Translations under genes and position numbers: made by a program | In this document: positions 33,161-46,710 of the stretch, piece after piece | How positions within the stretch are numbered: the first letter of the stretch is position 1 | Layout: the number at the start of each line of letters is the position of its first letter | Assembly (NCBI GenBank): GCA_019454045.1 | Contig: SKCR01038116.1 | Span: 1 to 64,000, forward strand | DNA length: 64,000 bases | Origin: Zanthoxylum bungeanum | Taxonomy: Eukaryota; Streptophyta; Magnoliopsida; Sapindales; Rutaceae | Reading direction: 5' to 3' | The notes under the pieces: generated by a model | The model's database searches: none | Told to the model about the DNA's origin: nothing | The model's input: the letters and a program-made list of their open reading frames with translations, nothing else

Positions 33161-35141
33161 TGTTGGTTTCTATAATATGTCCCAAGGAAAGATTAAGCAT
33201 ACATGAAATACAACAAAGAATATATATAAACATGAAGTATGGCGGAATCATACTTACAATGCTTTGTTGATGAAGAAAAATCAAACCAAATGGAAGCTCC
33301 AAGGTTGGGATGATTCGGCCAAGGAAGACAAGAAGTAGGAAGCTCCAAGCTTTGTGTATTCCTTGCTCTATGATGGTTTCCCTATCACCTCTTTTGATTC
33401 CTTGATGGTGCTAGCCTTGCATGTGAGAAGATGTTCCAAACAACAACCCTTTCTTCAAGCTTTTGGCAACCAAAATTGAAGAAGATGAAGACCAAAACTG
33501 CATGCAGTTTTCGGTCATGAAAGAGAGAGAGGAGAGAAATTTCTTTTGTTCTAATTGATTTTTGATACCAAAAATCAATTTATATTTATGCCATAATATT
33601 TTATTAAATAATAATAAATCTATGACACAAGCCATGCAAAGGCTTAGAGTGTCAAACACTCAAATTCCATGCATAACATTAGAGTGTATTATACACTATC
33701 ACCATGCAATGCATTATCAATAAAATAATACATATAATGACATGTGTCAAGTGGGCCCCACACGTTTCCAAATGAAAGTGGGCCCACGTCCACTCACGCG
33801 TTCGGATTCGATATTTCCGAAATACCGAACTTGCGTCGCGACGTTAATTAAATCGAATTTAAATAAATAATCGCTCCTAGCGAAATTATTATTTACGTCG
33901 CTAACGAATTAATTCTAAATTAACTCGTATGCCCGAATTAAAATCTAATTTTAATTTCGCGTCGAAATCGAATTTCAATTATTATATCGAATATAATAAT
34001 TTTATCGATTAATTCCAAATTAATCGTTCTCTCTCTAAATAAGGCACTTTATCCGAGATAAAGTTTCTCCGCAATTAATCCAAGATTAATTAAGTTCGAA
34101 TCAAATATCATAGGTGAATCTTCAGGAAGCGACCCAAGAGATCTCCGGATATGTTGGCAGTAAATACGGTCGTCGGATAATCCGAACACGCACGTACCTC
34201 GTACTACGTTCTTACCGATTCACAAGACAAGGTTGGCTTCTAGCAAAGCGCCATGCCTACCCAATTCTCCAGAAATATTCTTATAGGAATATAAGATCTA
34301 TATCAAGCGTAGTATACCGTAGTATTGCGTACATCGATCCAGTATCGGATGATCACATGCTAGGCCTGGGGCTGGAGATGTGTCTGCCCCGTACGAAACA
34401 TATATCGGACATCAAGCAACTAGTCTCTTTAAATCGGACAATCCTGACCTGGTCATATTGTCCCGACGGTTGCAACCTTTTATAGAGTACTAGTTCTGTG
34501 TCCTGCGTGATCATCGCCTCCATATGTCTGAAGAGATACTTCCATCTTGACATCACATCCAGTACACTACGATTCTCGATAAACCCAGAAGAGGTGTACA
34601 CAGAACCGGTTAAGGTTCCCAACCACCAAAACCAAAGTTTACCGATTGTCGCAAGTACTAGCGATGTAAGTCTCAGGTTAAGACCATATACACCTACCCT
34701 GATGCGGCCTCCCATAGACACGCAGACATACTACCCATGGGATTCCGCGGGGTCTATCCAGAGCGAAGCTGTTTTCCGTACCATCGGTAAAACACAACCT
34801 CCTATCGCACTTGCATAAGTATCCAATACTTAAATATATGAGAACTATGCCATTCTGCCCTCACAACGTGCACAAGCGCAATACTAGTCTATTCCGCATT
34901 ATCGATGTCCAGTCTCGATAATACTACGGCTAGGGATATTTAATGATTAAACCTTTATGGATTGATACTGTCTCATATCATCTCAATCCAGTACTAATCA
35001 TATGGACTTTCGCCATTTATATATCAAAGTAAATAATATTTACAAAATGGCAAAAGGCAATTTCATTATCACATAGTTAATTTTGTACAATAATACAATA
35101 TCATTTACAAACAGTGACGCTATGGGACATAATGTCTAACA
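33161..35141 (-). repeat. 3' LTR of copia C (1981 bp)
   Basis: Minus sense starts TGTTAGACATTATGTCCC at 35141 and ends CCAACA at 33161. It differs from D/E LTRs in the first 40 bases and in U5, but shares the middle 1.2 kb. ORFs within (33411-33659, 34114-34485, 34353-34721) recur in the other LTR and are non-coding. Confidence 0.93.
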
Positions 35142-35152
35142 ATCTCCCACTT
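35142..35152 (-). other. Polypurine tract of copia C
   Basis: Minus strand AAGTGGGAGAT between the pol stop codon and the LTR. Same as in D and E. Confidence 0.82.
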
Positions 35153-35155
35153 GGC

Positions 35156-38100
35156 CTATAGCCAGTCACTCAAGCATCTAATACCCGAACTATGTATGTG
35201 TCGTTCAAAAACTTGCTGAAGAACAGCTTTCGTCAGCGGATCTGCAATGTTGTCATCTGATGTGACCTTCTCGATTTTTACATCGCCACGATGTATAATC
35301 TCCCGAATCAGATGGTAACGTCGAAGAACATGCTTGGACCGTTGATTAGACCTTGGTTCCTTAGCCTGTGCTATAGCCCCGTTATTGTCACAATACAATG
35401 GAACGGGCTCAGCTGCTAACGGAACTACTCCTAATCCGATTAGGAACTTTCGGATCCAAACTGCCTCCTTTGCTGCTTCAGATGCAGCGATGTACTCCGC
35501 TTCTGTTGTTGAATCGGCAACAGTATCTTGCTTGGAAGATTTCCAGCTCACTGCTCCGTTATTCAAACAAAAAATGTACCCGGATTGCGACTTGTAGTCA
35601 TCCTTGTCGGTTTGGAAACTTGCATCGGTATACCCAGATACCGCAAGTTCTCCACCTCATAAATTAAGAAAGCATCCTTAGTTCGTTTAAGATACTTAAG
35701 GATATTCTTAACTGATGTCCAGTGACCTTCACCTGGATCGGCCTGATAGCGACTGCACATGCTCAAAGCATATGAGACATCAGGTCGTGTACATATCATG
35801 GCATACATGATCGATCCGACTGCCGAGGCGAACGGTATCCGACTCATGTGTCTCTCTCTTCCTGAGTCTTAGGACACATGTCCTTAGACAGAGAGGTACC
35901 ACGTACCACTGGAACCAATCCCCTCTTGGATTGTTCCATGTTGAATCGCTTCAACACTTTATCAATGTATGTACTCTGGGAGAGTCCAAGCAGCTTTCTA
36001 GATCTATCCCTGTAGATCTTTATTCCAAGAATAAAGGATGCTTCTCCCAGATCTTTCATGGAGAATTTTAATGAAAGCCAAGCTTTCACCGACGTTAGCA
36101 TGGGAATGTCATTGCCTATAAGCAATACGTCGTCGACATAAAGGACAATAAAAGTAAGTGCTCTCCCACTAACCTTCTTGTATACACAAGGGTCATCTGC
36201 GTTTTGCACGAAATCATATTCTTTTATGATCTCATCAAAACGCTGATTCCATGACCGTGATGCTTGCTTCAATCCATAAATGGATCGATTTAACTTACAA
36301 ACCTTGTTTGCAAGTCTAGGTACGATAAAACCGTCAGGCTGTTGCATATAAACATCCTCCAAAAGGTTTCCGTTAAGGAAAGCGGTTTTAACGTCCATCT
36401 GCCATATCTCGTAATCGAAATATGCAGCTATTGCAAGCATTATCCGAATGGATTTAATCATGGCAACGGGTGAGAAGGTTTCGTCATAATCAATACCATA
36501 TTGTTGACGATACCCCTTCGCTACAAGCCTAGCTTTGTACGTTTGTACGTTGCCATCCATGTCGGTCTTCTTCTTGAAGATCCATCTGCATCCAATAGGC
36601 TTTACGCCTTCTGGTGCATCAACCAGTGTCCAAACTTGGTTGGCGTACATGGAATCCATCTCGGACTTCATGGCTTCTTGCCATAAAGCGGAATCGATAT
36701 TTTGTATCGCTTCCTCATACGTAGCCGGCTCATTATCCTCAATAAGATTAATATCTACATGAGGTGAGATCAGGAACCCATACCTCTCAGGTACTGTTCT
36801 GACTCTCTCCGACCTACGCGGTCCTTGTGTATGTGAAGTTTGTGGTACAGACTCATCCCGGACGGTCTGTTCTTGTTCCGTCGTTGATTCATTGCCAGGA
36901 ACAGTATCACTACGATCTTCATCGAGTTCTACTTTCCTCCCACTTACCACTGCATTTATAAAATCCTTCTCAAGGAAAAATGCTTGTAGAGCAACAAATA
37001 CTTTGTTCTCTTGTGGGTGATAGAAGTAATATCCTTTGGTTTCCCTAGGATATCCAACGAAAAGGCATTTATCAGATTTGGGTTCAAGTTTGGTACTTCC
37101 AAACGTTTAACATATGCCCAAATCCCCAAATCTTCAGGAAAGAGAAACCTGGTTTCCTTCCTGTCCATATTTCGTATGGAGTCTGTTCAACAGACTTCGA
37201 CGGTACCTTATTCAAAATAAGTATAGCACTGTTTAATGCGTATCCCCAGAAGGATATTGGTAGCTCAGTGCGACTCATCATTGACCTCCCATGTCCAACA
37301 AGGTGCGGTTTCTCCGTTCGGACACATCGTTTAATTGCGGTGTTCCAGGAGGAGTCCACTGTGAAAGAATACCATATTCTTTCAAGTAATCTTGAAACTC
37401 ATAACTTAAGTATTCGCCACCACGGTCTGACCGTAATGTCTTAATACTCTTCCCTGTTTGTTTCTCCACTTCGTGTCGAAACTCTTTGAATTTCTCAAAA
37501 GTTTCCGACTTGTGTCTCATAAGATACACATAACCATAACGAGATGCATCATCTGTAAAGGTTACGAAGTAGTGAAATCCACCTCTAGCCTGGCTAGACA
37601 TGGGCCCGCATACGTCAGTATGAACGAGAGCCAATAGTTCTGTGGCACGTTCACCTTTACCACTAAAAGGTGATCTAGGCATTTTGCCTAAAAGACAAGA
37701 TTCGCAGACGTCATATGAATTGGGATCAAATTCGTCCAAGTACCCACTCTTGAAAGTGTGGATATGCGAGTCTTGTTGATGTGTCCTAGACGACAATGCC
37801 ACATATAAGCTTCATCTTTTAGATTACTCCTTTTGAGCCTTTTGTTTGTCATTTTAGGAGATTCATTTATATTCAAAATATAAAGACCCGTTATTTGCAA
37901 CAGCTGTGCAAATTTCTGCATCATTTTTATATAAATAACACCCAGTGTTCTGAATACAAAAGTGTAACCCTGCTGGGTTAACAAGGATACAGATATAATA
38001 TTCCTAGTTAAACTAGGTACAAAATAACAGTTCAAAAGTTTAAGTTCATGCCCTGAGGGCAGTACTAAAACAAAAGTTCCTACGGCCAAAACAGCAACTG

Positions 38101-39103
38101 GTGTTCCGTTTCCAACCCGTAGATCCATCTCCCCTGATGCCAGCACCCTGCTATCATGCAGATCCTGCACATCAGTACAAATATGAGCACCACAACCAGA
38201 ATCAAAAATCCAATTTTTAAAACTAGAAGTATTCATATTTATCTCAATAACAAACATACCAGAGGCGATAGCCTTGCTAGCCTTGATATCCTCCCTCTGC
38301 ACAATGCTCATTCGGCAGTCACGTTTCCAGTGACCCCTCTTGCCGCAGTTGAGGCAGATGTCGCGAGATTTGTCCTTTGGCTTCCTAGAAGCCACTGTCA
38401 ACTTGCCTTTGCCCTTTTTCTTGAACTTCTTCTTCCTCGCACCTCCAATTGCCTTGGGCCACCCTTTGGCGCATGAGAGGTCGATGCAAAATGCGCCTCG
38501 CGCTTGCTCCCCTTTAGGAGTTCCCTTTCGGACTCCTTCAAGACAGATAACAGCTCTCCAAGAGTGTCATCTGTATCCATCAACTTGTAGTTGATTATGA
38601 TTTGTTTCCAAGTATCAGGAAGTGACTGCAAGATCATATCTATAGTCAGCTCAGCCTCCAAGACTATTCCCATATTGGCCAACTCATCAATATCGGCGAT
38701 CATTTGAGTCCCGTGGGCTTCAACTGATGCGCCGTCTGTCATCCGGGAGCGGAAGAGTTTCCTTACTAGCTCGTACCTCTTCATCCGCTTATTGGTGCGG
38801 TGAAGATCACGCAATCTTGCCATCATGTTATAGGGATCCAAAGTCCCTATTCTGGCGTCTGAAATGCTGGGTCATTGCAGCTAGCATAACTGACTGAGCT
38901 TGGTCACAATCGTCACTATGAGTTTTCCATAACTCTAGCTCCAGTGGCTCAGTGGGTTTAGGCGGGAGAGGTCTCTGAATAGTATACAGTATCCTCTCAG
39001 CCCCAAGCACTATCTTGAGGTTCATTTCCCAGTCGGCAAAGTTTGTCCCTTTGAAGACATTATCGCCCATGATTATGTCGCGGATATTACCTTTGCCAAT
39101 CAT
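35156..39103 (-). pseudogene. Copia C gag-pol, full length with frameshifts
   Basis: Read from ATG at 39103. Gag (39103 to about 38290): FADWE and LPDTWKQ blocks, CCHC CLNCGKRGHWKRDC. Protease with FDSGCGAH (about 38195). GAG-pre-integrase HCRLGH (about 37800). Integrase with CESC, the SDRGGE aspartate and the SERRNR glutamate (37690-37300). RT with YVDD (36129-36140). RNase H with YCDNNGAI, ending SDWL and stop at 35156. Length matches E. About seven one-base shifts break the frame (near 38835, 38400, 37790, 37320, 37130, 36950, 35845 and 35565); gag and protease are in one frame, so the intact parent probably had one long ORF. Because the LTRs show the same kind of indels, some breaks may be sequencing errors. 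Confidence 0.9.
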
Positions 39104-41552
39104 CTTGACAACTATAGTCCAACTATAAAGTCAACGATGTTATGGGTACAGTCAAACTGTTACAAATAAAAATAACAATATTTAGTCCAACTAATTATTA
39201 AAATATTGACGAAATAATTTTGAAAGACGCGTAAGGCTAAATATCTGAATGAAATTGCAAATTCAATAATAGCCTCCCACTATTTTCTTCAAGTTTCTAA
39301 CCCTCTGTAGAGAACTCGGGAAATCGAATTTCCTAGTGGGCTAGGATCCCGTTAAATAACACACAACCTTGACTTTGGCCAATAAAAATTGTATGCTATT
39401 TAACTTAGGTAGATCTCCATGATCAATTGGATCTCATCCAATTCCTAGATCCGGTTAGGTGGACATCCAAGTCCGAAACATATGTATAATGTCAATGTAT
39501 CTAATACATTTTCCTAACCCTATCCTCCGAATCAACTAGGCCTTGGCTTTGGCCAAAAAACAAACCTAATGATTCCAGTTAAGCGGGACCCATTGACGAG
39601 GAAAGTTTCGTAATCAATGTCGTTGGACAAAAAGTGATCTTGACTTTGGCCAATAAAAATCACGATTTGGACAAGACACCGATATGCAACAAAACTCTCA
39701 TGATTCAAGTACATCCTTGATTGACAAAGGTCTTGACTTTGGTCAAAAACAAACCAATGCCAACTTCGGATCTTGAACAAGAACCATTCAATGGAAGGAT
39801 ATTCGCTTAATATAAATTGAGGGATTTTCGCGTAATTGGGAACCAATTTATTTATCTTTGTTAGGTCTCATCATCATACACCCTTAAGCATGCTTCTAAA
39901 ACATCATAAAGCGCGTAAAGTAAATAATAGTGATATGCGGATGGATATATAAACAACTTGTTCCTAGAACAACTCACTCCCTTTCCTCTCCCCGCTAGCA
40001 CTATTCTACTTCTACCCAATTACAAAATACAATAAGAGAAACCTCATTTACATTGAGGGGAATTAGGTGAGAAGAGAATACAAAGAGATAAAGAGATAAG
40101 GCTGGACACGCAGGTCCAATTTATAAATTCCAAATTTACAATAATTTCTAAAATTACCCTTTCCCTTCTAATATCCATCCGATATACACTATTCATTCAT
40201 CACATACATATATATTCAAACAAGACATGCTTTTACAACCAATCTAATCCAATTAATTAGTCTTTGTTAAGTGATCATCCAATGTTCAAACAACGGTTTG
40301 ATTTTGCGCGAGTCCAACTCGATTGAGAATAAGTACATAAGGTACGAATTCGCGAATTATATCGAACTACTAATAAATCTAATTTAATTCGTATTCAATA
40401 CTAATTCAATTATTTAATTCCAAATTAAATGTTTACACTTTTAATGTGCTTTAAAGACTTAGATTCTAAATCTAATCTTATTGGGCCTCAAAGCCCAACT
40501 AACATCCAATGTTTGAATTTAATTCAAGTCAAATGGACTTAGAATTGATTTATTAAGGCTTGGGCTTTGGTCAATGTGGGTCAAACCCAATTACCAAGCC
40601 CAAATAAGGAATCACCCTTAAATGCCATAAAACCAATTTTAAGCCCATAAGGCCCAATTAATTTTTAAAGCCCATTATATTATATTTGGACTTAATGGAG
40701 TGATTTAGGCCCAAATTGGATCCAATCCATTTGGCCCAAATCTACTTGGTCCAACCAAGCCCATTATGCCCAAATACAATATTAAAAGCCCAATTCACCA
40801 ATTAAGCCCATTAATTAAATTTTAATATTCCAAACATTAAAGTCCAATTAATTAAAGTGTAATACCAAGATTAATACATTAAACCAAATATTTCAAAATA
40901 CCCATTTAATTTATTAATCATGTGTTGTTCAAAATAAATGTCCAACATTAATTTTAACAAAAATCAACTCCTTTACATGTCCTATGTATTCGGCCAAGGT
41001 GAGTTTTTTTGTGTCGATTTGTTTTTCAATCCGATTGAATTATTAATCTACGTCCCGTACACGTTCTAAGTCATCCAATGATCTTAAACACAAAAATTCC
41101 AATCCACTCCAAGTAGCAACACATTCGGCCAAGGCATGAATTTGGGGAAAAAATCATCCAATGCATTTTTCATAAAATTGATTCCATGTATCATCATTCT
41201 ATATACATGTAAGCATTCTTATTAATCAAATTTCACAAGAACATGCTTCAATCAATTTCACCATATCATTCGGCCAAGGTCAAAATTTTGGGGAAAAATC
41301 ATCCAATGCATTTTTCATAAAATTGATTCCATATAACATCATGTTATATACATGCAAGCATAATTATTCATCAAATTTCACAAGACATGCTTCAACCAAT
41401 TTTAACACATCCATTCGGCCAAGGTTAAATTTTTGGGGAAAAATCATCCAATGCATTTTTCATAAAATTGATTCCATATAACATCAATCTATTATACATG
41501 CAAGCATACTTATTCATCAATTTTAACCTAAAGTATTTCATGCTTAACCATG
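39104..41552 (-). other. 5' leader of copia C
   Basis: About 2.45 kb, untranslated. CTTGACTTTGGCC-type motifs at 39368, 39639 and 39732 with a related CCTTGGCTTTGGCC near 39540; GCCCA-rich block at about 40490-40830; then three copies of a passage around TTGGGGAAAAATCATCCAAT (41133, 41290 and 41445, about 155 bp apart), each containing ATTCGGCCAAGG. A minus ORF (39532-39846) is chance. Confidence 0.75.
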
Positions 41553-41565
41553 GCTCATGATACCA
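41553..41565 (-). other. Primer-binding site of copia C (variant)
   Basis: Minus strand TGGTATCATGAGC: initiator-Met type with one extra T relative to TGGTATCAGAGC. Since the element is young, this version was probably usable. Confidence 0.75.
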
Positions 41566-41566
41566 T

Positions 41567-43541
41567 TGTTGGTTTCTATAATATGTCCCAAGGAAAGATT
41601 AAGCATACATGAAATACAACAAAGAATATATATAAACATGAAGTATGGCGGAATCATACTTACAATGCTTTGTTGATGAAGAAAATCAACCAAATGGAAG
41701 CTCCAAGGTTGGGATGATTCGGCCAAGGAAGACAAGAAGTAGGAAGCTCCAAGCTTTGTGTATTCCTTGCTCTATGATGGTTTCCCTATCACCTCTTTTG
41801 ATCCTTGATGGTGCTAGCCTTGCATGTGAGAAGATGTTCCAAACAACAACCCTTTCTTCAAGCTTTTGGCAACCAAAATGAAGAAGATGAAGACCAAAAC
41901 TGCATGCAGTTTTCGGTCATGAAAGAGAGAGAGGAGAGAAATTTCTTTTGTTCTAATTGATTTTGATACCAAAAATCAATTTATATTTATGCCATAATAT
42001 TTATTAAATAATAATAAATCTATGACACAAGCCATGCAAAGGCTTAGAGTGTCAAACACTCAAATTCCATGCATAACATTAGAGTGTATTATACACTATC
42101 ACCATGCAATGCATTATCAATAAAATAATACATATAATGACATGTGTCAGTGGGCCCCACACGTTTCCAAATGAAAGTGGGCCCACGTCCACTCACGCGT
42201 TCGGATTCGATATTTCCGAAATACCGAACTTGCGTCGCGACGTTAATTAAATCGAATTTAAATAAATAATCGCTCCTAGCGAAATTATTATTTACGTCGC
42301 TAACGAATTAATTCTAAATTAACTCGTATGCCCGAATTAAAATCTAATTTAATTTCGCGTCGAAATCGAATTTCAATTATTATATCGAATATAATAATTT
42401 TATCGATTAATTCCAAATTAATCGTTCTCTCTCTAAATAAGGCACTTTATCCGAGATAAAGTTTCTCCGCAATTAATCCAAGATTAATTAAGTTCGAATC
42501 AAATATCATAGGTGAATCTTCAGGAAGCGACCCAAGAGATCTCCGGATATGTTGGCAGTAAATACGGTCGTCGGATAATCCGAACGCACGTACCTCCTCG
42601 TACTACGTTCTTACCGATTCACAAGACAAGGTTGGCTTCTAGCAAAGCGCCATGCCTACCCAATTCTCCAGAAATATTCTTATAGGAATATAAGATCTAT
42701 ATCAAGCGTAGTAGTATACCGTAGTATTGCGTACATCGATCCAGTATCGGATGATCACATGCTAGGCCTGGGGCTGGAGATGTGTCTGCCCCGTACGAAA
42801 CATATATCGGACATCAAGCAACTAGTCTCTTTAAATCGGACAATCCTGACCTGGTCATATTGTCCCGACGGTTGCAACCTTTTATAGAGTACTAGTTCTG
42901 TGTCCTGCGTGATCATCGCCTCCATATGTCTGAAGCGATACTTCCATCTTGACATCACATCCAGTACACTACGATTCTCGATAAACCCAGAAGAGGTGTA
43001 CACGAACCGGTTAAGGTTCCCAACCACCAAAACCAAAGTTTACCGATTGTCGCAAGTACTAGCGATGTAAGTCTCAGGTTAAGACCATATACACCTACCC
43101 TGATGCGGCCTCCCATAGACACGCAGACATACTACCAATGGGATTCCGCGGGGTCTATCCAGAGCGAAGCTGTTTTCCGTACCATCGGTAAAACACAACC
43201 TCCTATCGCACTTGCATAAGTATCCAATACTTAAATATATGAGAACTATGCCATTGTGCCCTCACAACGTGCACAAGCGCAATACTAGTCTATTCCGCAT
43301 TATCGATGTCCAGTCTCGATAATACTACGGCTAGGGATATTTAATGATTAAACCTTTATGGATTGATACTGTCTCATATCATCTCAATCCAGTACTAATC
43401 ATATGGACTTTCGCCATTTATATATCAAAGTAAATAAATTTACAAAATGGCAAAAGGCAATTTCATTATCACATAGTTAATTTTGTACAATAATACAATA
43501 TCATTTACAAACAGTGACGCTATGGGACATAATGTCTAACA
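41567..43541 (-). repeat. 5' LTR of copia C (1975 bp)
   Basis: Pairs with 33161-35141. Differences include ACACGCACG against ACGCACG, CGTAGTA doubled near 42715, and several lost or gained bases in A, T and C runs. Outer flank CGATA. Confidence 0.93.
41979..41985 (-). promoter_or_regulatory. Likely TATA box of copia C 5' LTR
   Basis: Minus strand TATAAAT in a GGCATAAATATAAATTG context, matching E (56561-56567), followed in both by a CTCTCTCTCT stretch. Predicts a U3 of about 1.55 kb and a short R-U5. Confidence 0.5.
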
Positions 43542-44743
43542 CGATATGTGTATGTACTACGGGCAGACACATCTCCAGCCCCAGCCTTACATGTGATCAT
43601 CTGATACTGGTTCGATATACACTATACTACGTAACGCGCCTGTTATAGATCTTATATTCCAATAAGAATATTTCTGGAGAATTGGTAGGCATGGCGTTTT
43701 GCTAGAGGCTAACCTTATCTTGTTAATCGGTAAAAACGTAAGTACTTGGTCTGACGTATTCAGATAATCGACGGCCGTATACTGCCAACATATCCAGAGA
43801 TCTCTTGGGTCGCTTCCCGAAGATTCACCAATGACGTATGATTCAAACTCGATTAATCTTGGATTAATTACGGAGAGACTTTATCTTGGATAAAGTACTA
43901 TACATAGAGAGAGAACGATTAATTTGGAATTAATCGTAAAATTATTTATTCGATATAATATCGAAATTCGATTCGACGCGAAATTAAAATTAGATTTTAA
44001 TTCGTGCCAACGAGTTAATTTAGAATTAATTCGTTAGTGACGTAAATAATAATTTCGCTTGGCGCAATTATTTATTTAATTCGATTTAATTAACGTCGCG
44101 ACGTAAGTCGGTATTTCGGAAATATCGAACCCGAACGCGTGAGTGCACGTGGGCCCACTTCATTTGGAAATGTGTGGGGCCCACATGACACATGTCATAT
44201 TATGCATTATTTAATTCTAATGCATTGCATGGAGATAGTGTACAATGCACTCAATGGTTTTGCATGGAAATTGAGTGTTTGACACTCTAAGCCATTGCAT
44301 GATTTGTGTCATAAGTTTATTATTAATTTAATAAATATTATGGCATAAATATAAATTGATTTTTTGTAACAAAAATCATTCAACTTTTCTCTCTCACATT
44401 GCCGAAACTTGCAAGCAGTTTTTGGCTCTCATTTCTTCAATTTTTGTGGCAAGATTTGAAGAAGTTGTGCATTCAAAATCACAACAAAGGCTAGCACCTT
44501 CAAGGGATCATACATAGGTGATATGGGAAGCTAATCCTTGAGCTTGGAAGGATCAAACTCGACTTGGAGTCCCTCTTTCTTCTTGGCCGAGAGCTTCACT
44601 GCACAAGGGAGGAGTTTTCGCATCATCTAAGCATCATTTTCAAGTATTGTGTATATGATTTCGCCATACTTCAATTTATTCATTCATGTATTTATATATT
44701 TGCTTGTTCTTGTTGATCTTGGGGCTTGGTTATTTTTCCAACA
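43542..44743 (+). repeat. 3' LTR of copia D, second part
   Basis: Continues from the target copy CGATA after element C: TGTGTATGTACTACG... to the end TTTTCCAACA. Aligns with E 55738-56952, including palindrome array, TATA region and U5 (TTGATCTTGGGGCTTGG at 44721-44737). The right flank ACAAT (44744-44748) belongs to LTR J, into which D was inserted. Confidence 0.9.
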
Positions 44744-46710
44744 ACAATGAGATTGCACTCTTATCATTTGTGATTAGATCACCTAGATGTATAAATGATA
44801 GGAGGTCCCCTGATTAGTTCCTGGATTGAGATGATATGAGACAGTATCAGTCCACAAAGGATTAATCATTAAATAATCCCTAGTCGTAGTATTATCGAGA
44901 TTGGACATTGATAATGCAGAATAAACTAGTATTACACTTGTGCGCGCTGTGGGAGCACAACGACAAAGTCTTCAATATTTAAGTATTGGATACTTATGCA
45001 AGTGTGATAGGAGGTTGTGTTTACCAATGGTACGAAAAAAACGCTTCGCTATGGATAGACCCCTCGAAATTCCATTGGTAGTATGATATGTGTCTATGGA
45101 AGTCCGAAATCAGGGTAGGTGTATTTGGTCTTAATCTGAGACTTGCACCGCTAATACTTGGGACAATCAATATGTTTTGGGTTTGGTCGTCCATGGCTTT
45201 AACGGTTCTGTGTACGCCTCTGCTGGGTATATTGAGAATCGTAGTGTATTGGGTGTGATTTCAAGACGGAAGTATCACTCCAGTCATAGTGGAGATGATG
45301 TCACGTAGGATATGGTACTAGTGCTCTTAAGTACTGCAGTCATCGGGATATTATGACTAGGTCATGTATATCCAATTATAGAGACTAGTTACCAGACATC
45401 CGACATGTGCTTCGTACGGGGCAGACATAATTCCAGCCCCAGGCCTAGCACGTGACGTCTGATACTGGATCTCTATACGCAATACTACGTATACTACGCC
45501 TGACATAGATTGTATATTCCTGTAAGAATATTTCTGGAGAATTGGGTAGACACGGTGCTTTGCTAGAAGCCAACCATGTCTTGTAAATCGGTAGGCACGT
45601 GGTACGAGGTACGCACGTATTCGGATATTCCGATGACTGTATTTACTGTCAACATATCCAGAGATCTCTTGGGTCGCTTCCCAAAGATTCACCGATGACA
45701 GTTGACTTAAACTAGAATTAATCTGGGATTAATTTAGAGAGAGAAAATTGATCTGGGATTAAATGTGTTCGGAAGAGAGAGAAAGTGATTAATTTGGAAT
45801 TAATCGGTTAAAATAAATTTAATAGTTAAATTTGATTTTTCTATTTAATTTATTTGTATGGGCTAAAATTAATATATCGGATATATTAATATGAATTGGA
45901 TTCATTACGAAATTAAAGTTGGACTTTAATACGAGCGGACAGATTAATTTAGAATTAATTCGTAAACGGCATTGTAATATATTTACGAGGCGTCGTCATT
46001 TAATTAAATTAGATTTAATTATTTAGCGACGGAAATTCATTTAATCGGATTAAACGAATCCGAGCCGCGGCAAACATTCGTAGAATCTATTTGAATTTTG
46101 AATTCAAATGTGGGGCCCACTTCACATGTGGTAGTTGGGAGGGTAGTTGGCATTTATGCCAAGCCACCAACTTTCCAACTATCTTGGAATGGTTTTGGTG
46201 AAACCATTTACCCAACCACCTTGTTTAGGTGAAAATGGTAGATTGGTGTACCGAAAGACATCTCTCTCTCTCATTACACAATACTTGAACAAAACTAAAA
46301 CCCTAGAATACTCCTCCATGGCGTGAATGGCCTTCTCTCATCTCTTTGATTTTGTTGCAAAATCAACAAAGCTAGTACTTCATGGAATCAACTAAGGTGA
46401 TAGCGAAACCAACTCAAAGCTTGGAATCATCAAAGGAAGGATCTTGGAGATCTTCATTCAAACAACTCAAAGCTTGGAATCATCAAAGGAAGGATCTTGG
46501 AAACCAACTCAAAGCTTGGAATCATCAAAGGAAGGATCTTAGAAACCAACTCAAAGCTTGGAATCAACAAAGGAAGGATCTTGGAGATCTTCTTCTCAAA
46601 ATTTTAAAAGCTCAAATCCATTCAATGTAAGTAATTCTGCAACTTATAATGAATTTATGAACACCTTTTCTTGCTTATTAGATCATTGGCATGTTCTAGG
46701 AACACTAACA
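44744..46710 (+). repeat. LTR of copia J, 5' end missing
   Basis: Plus-strand copia LTR of the A/F kind, from just before GAGATTGCACTC to AACACTAACA at 46710. The first 80 or so bases should lie left of D but are not there. Its end has its own U5 with a minisatellite. To the right comes LTR K from its middle, so J had been inserted in K. Confidence 0.82.
46411..46600 (+). repeat. 42-bp minisatellite in U5 of LTR J
   Basis: AACTCAAAGCTTGGAATCA starts at 46411, 46464, 46506 and 46548 (periods 53, 42, 42). 42 is a multiple of three, so an 82-codon ORF (46382-46630) with repeats of LKAWNHQRKDLG runs through; I see no reason to call it a protein. LTR K has one unexpanded version (about 47950-48000). 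Confidence 0.85.

Larger units (their letters stand above)
33161..43541 (-). mobile_element. Complete Ty1/copia element C (10.4 kb)
   Basis: The only complete element in the window: 3' LTR 33161-35141, polypurine tract, gag-pol 35156-39103, leader of about 2.45 kb, primer site and 5' LTR 41567-43541, flanked by CGATA. The LTRs differ mostly by single-base indels and only a handful of substitutions, which points to recent insertion. Coding sequence resembles the Tork/Angela side of copia, but I would not fix the lineage without a tree. Confidence 0.95.
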
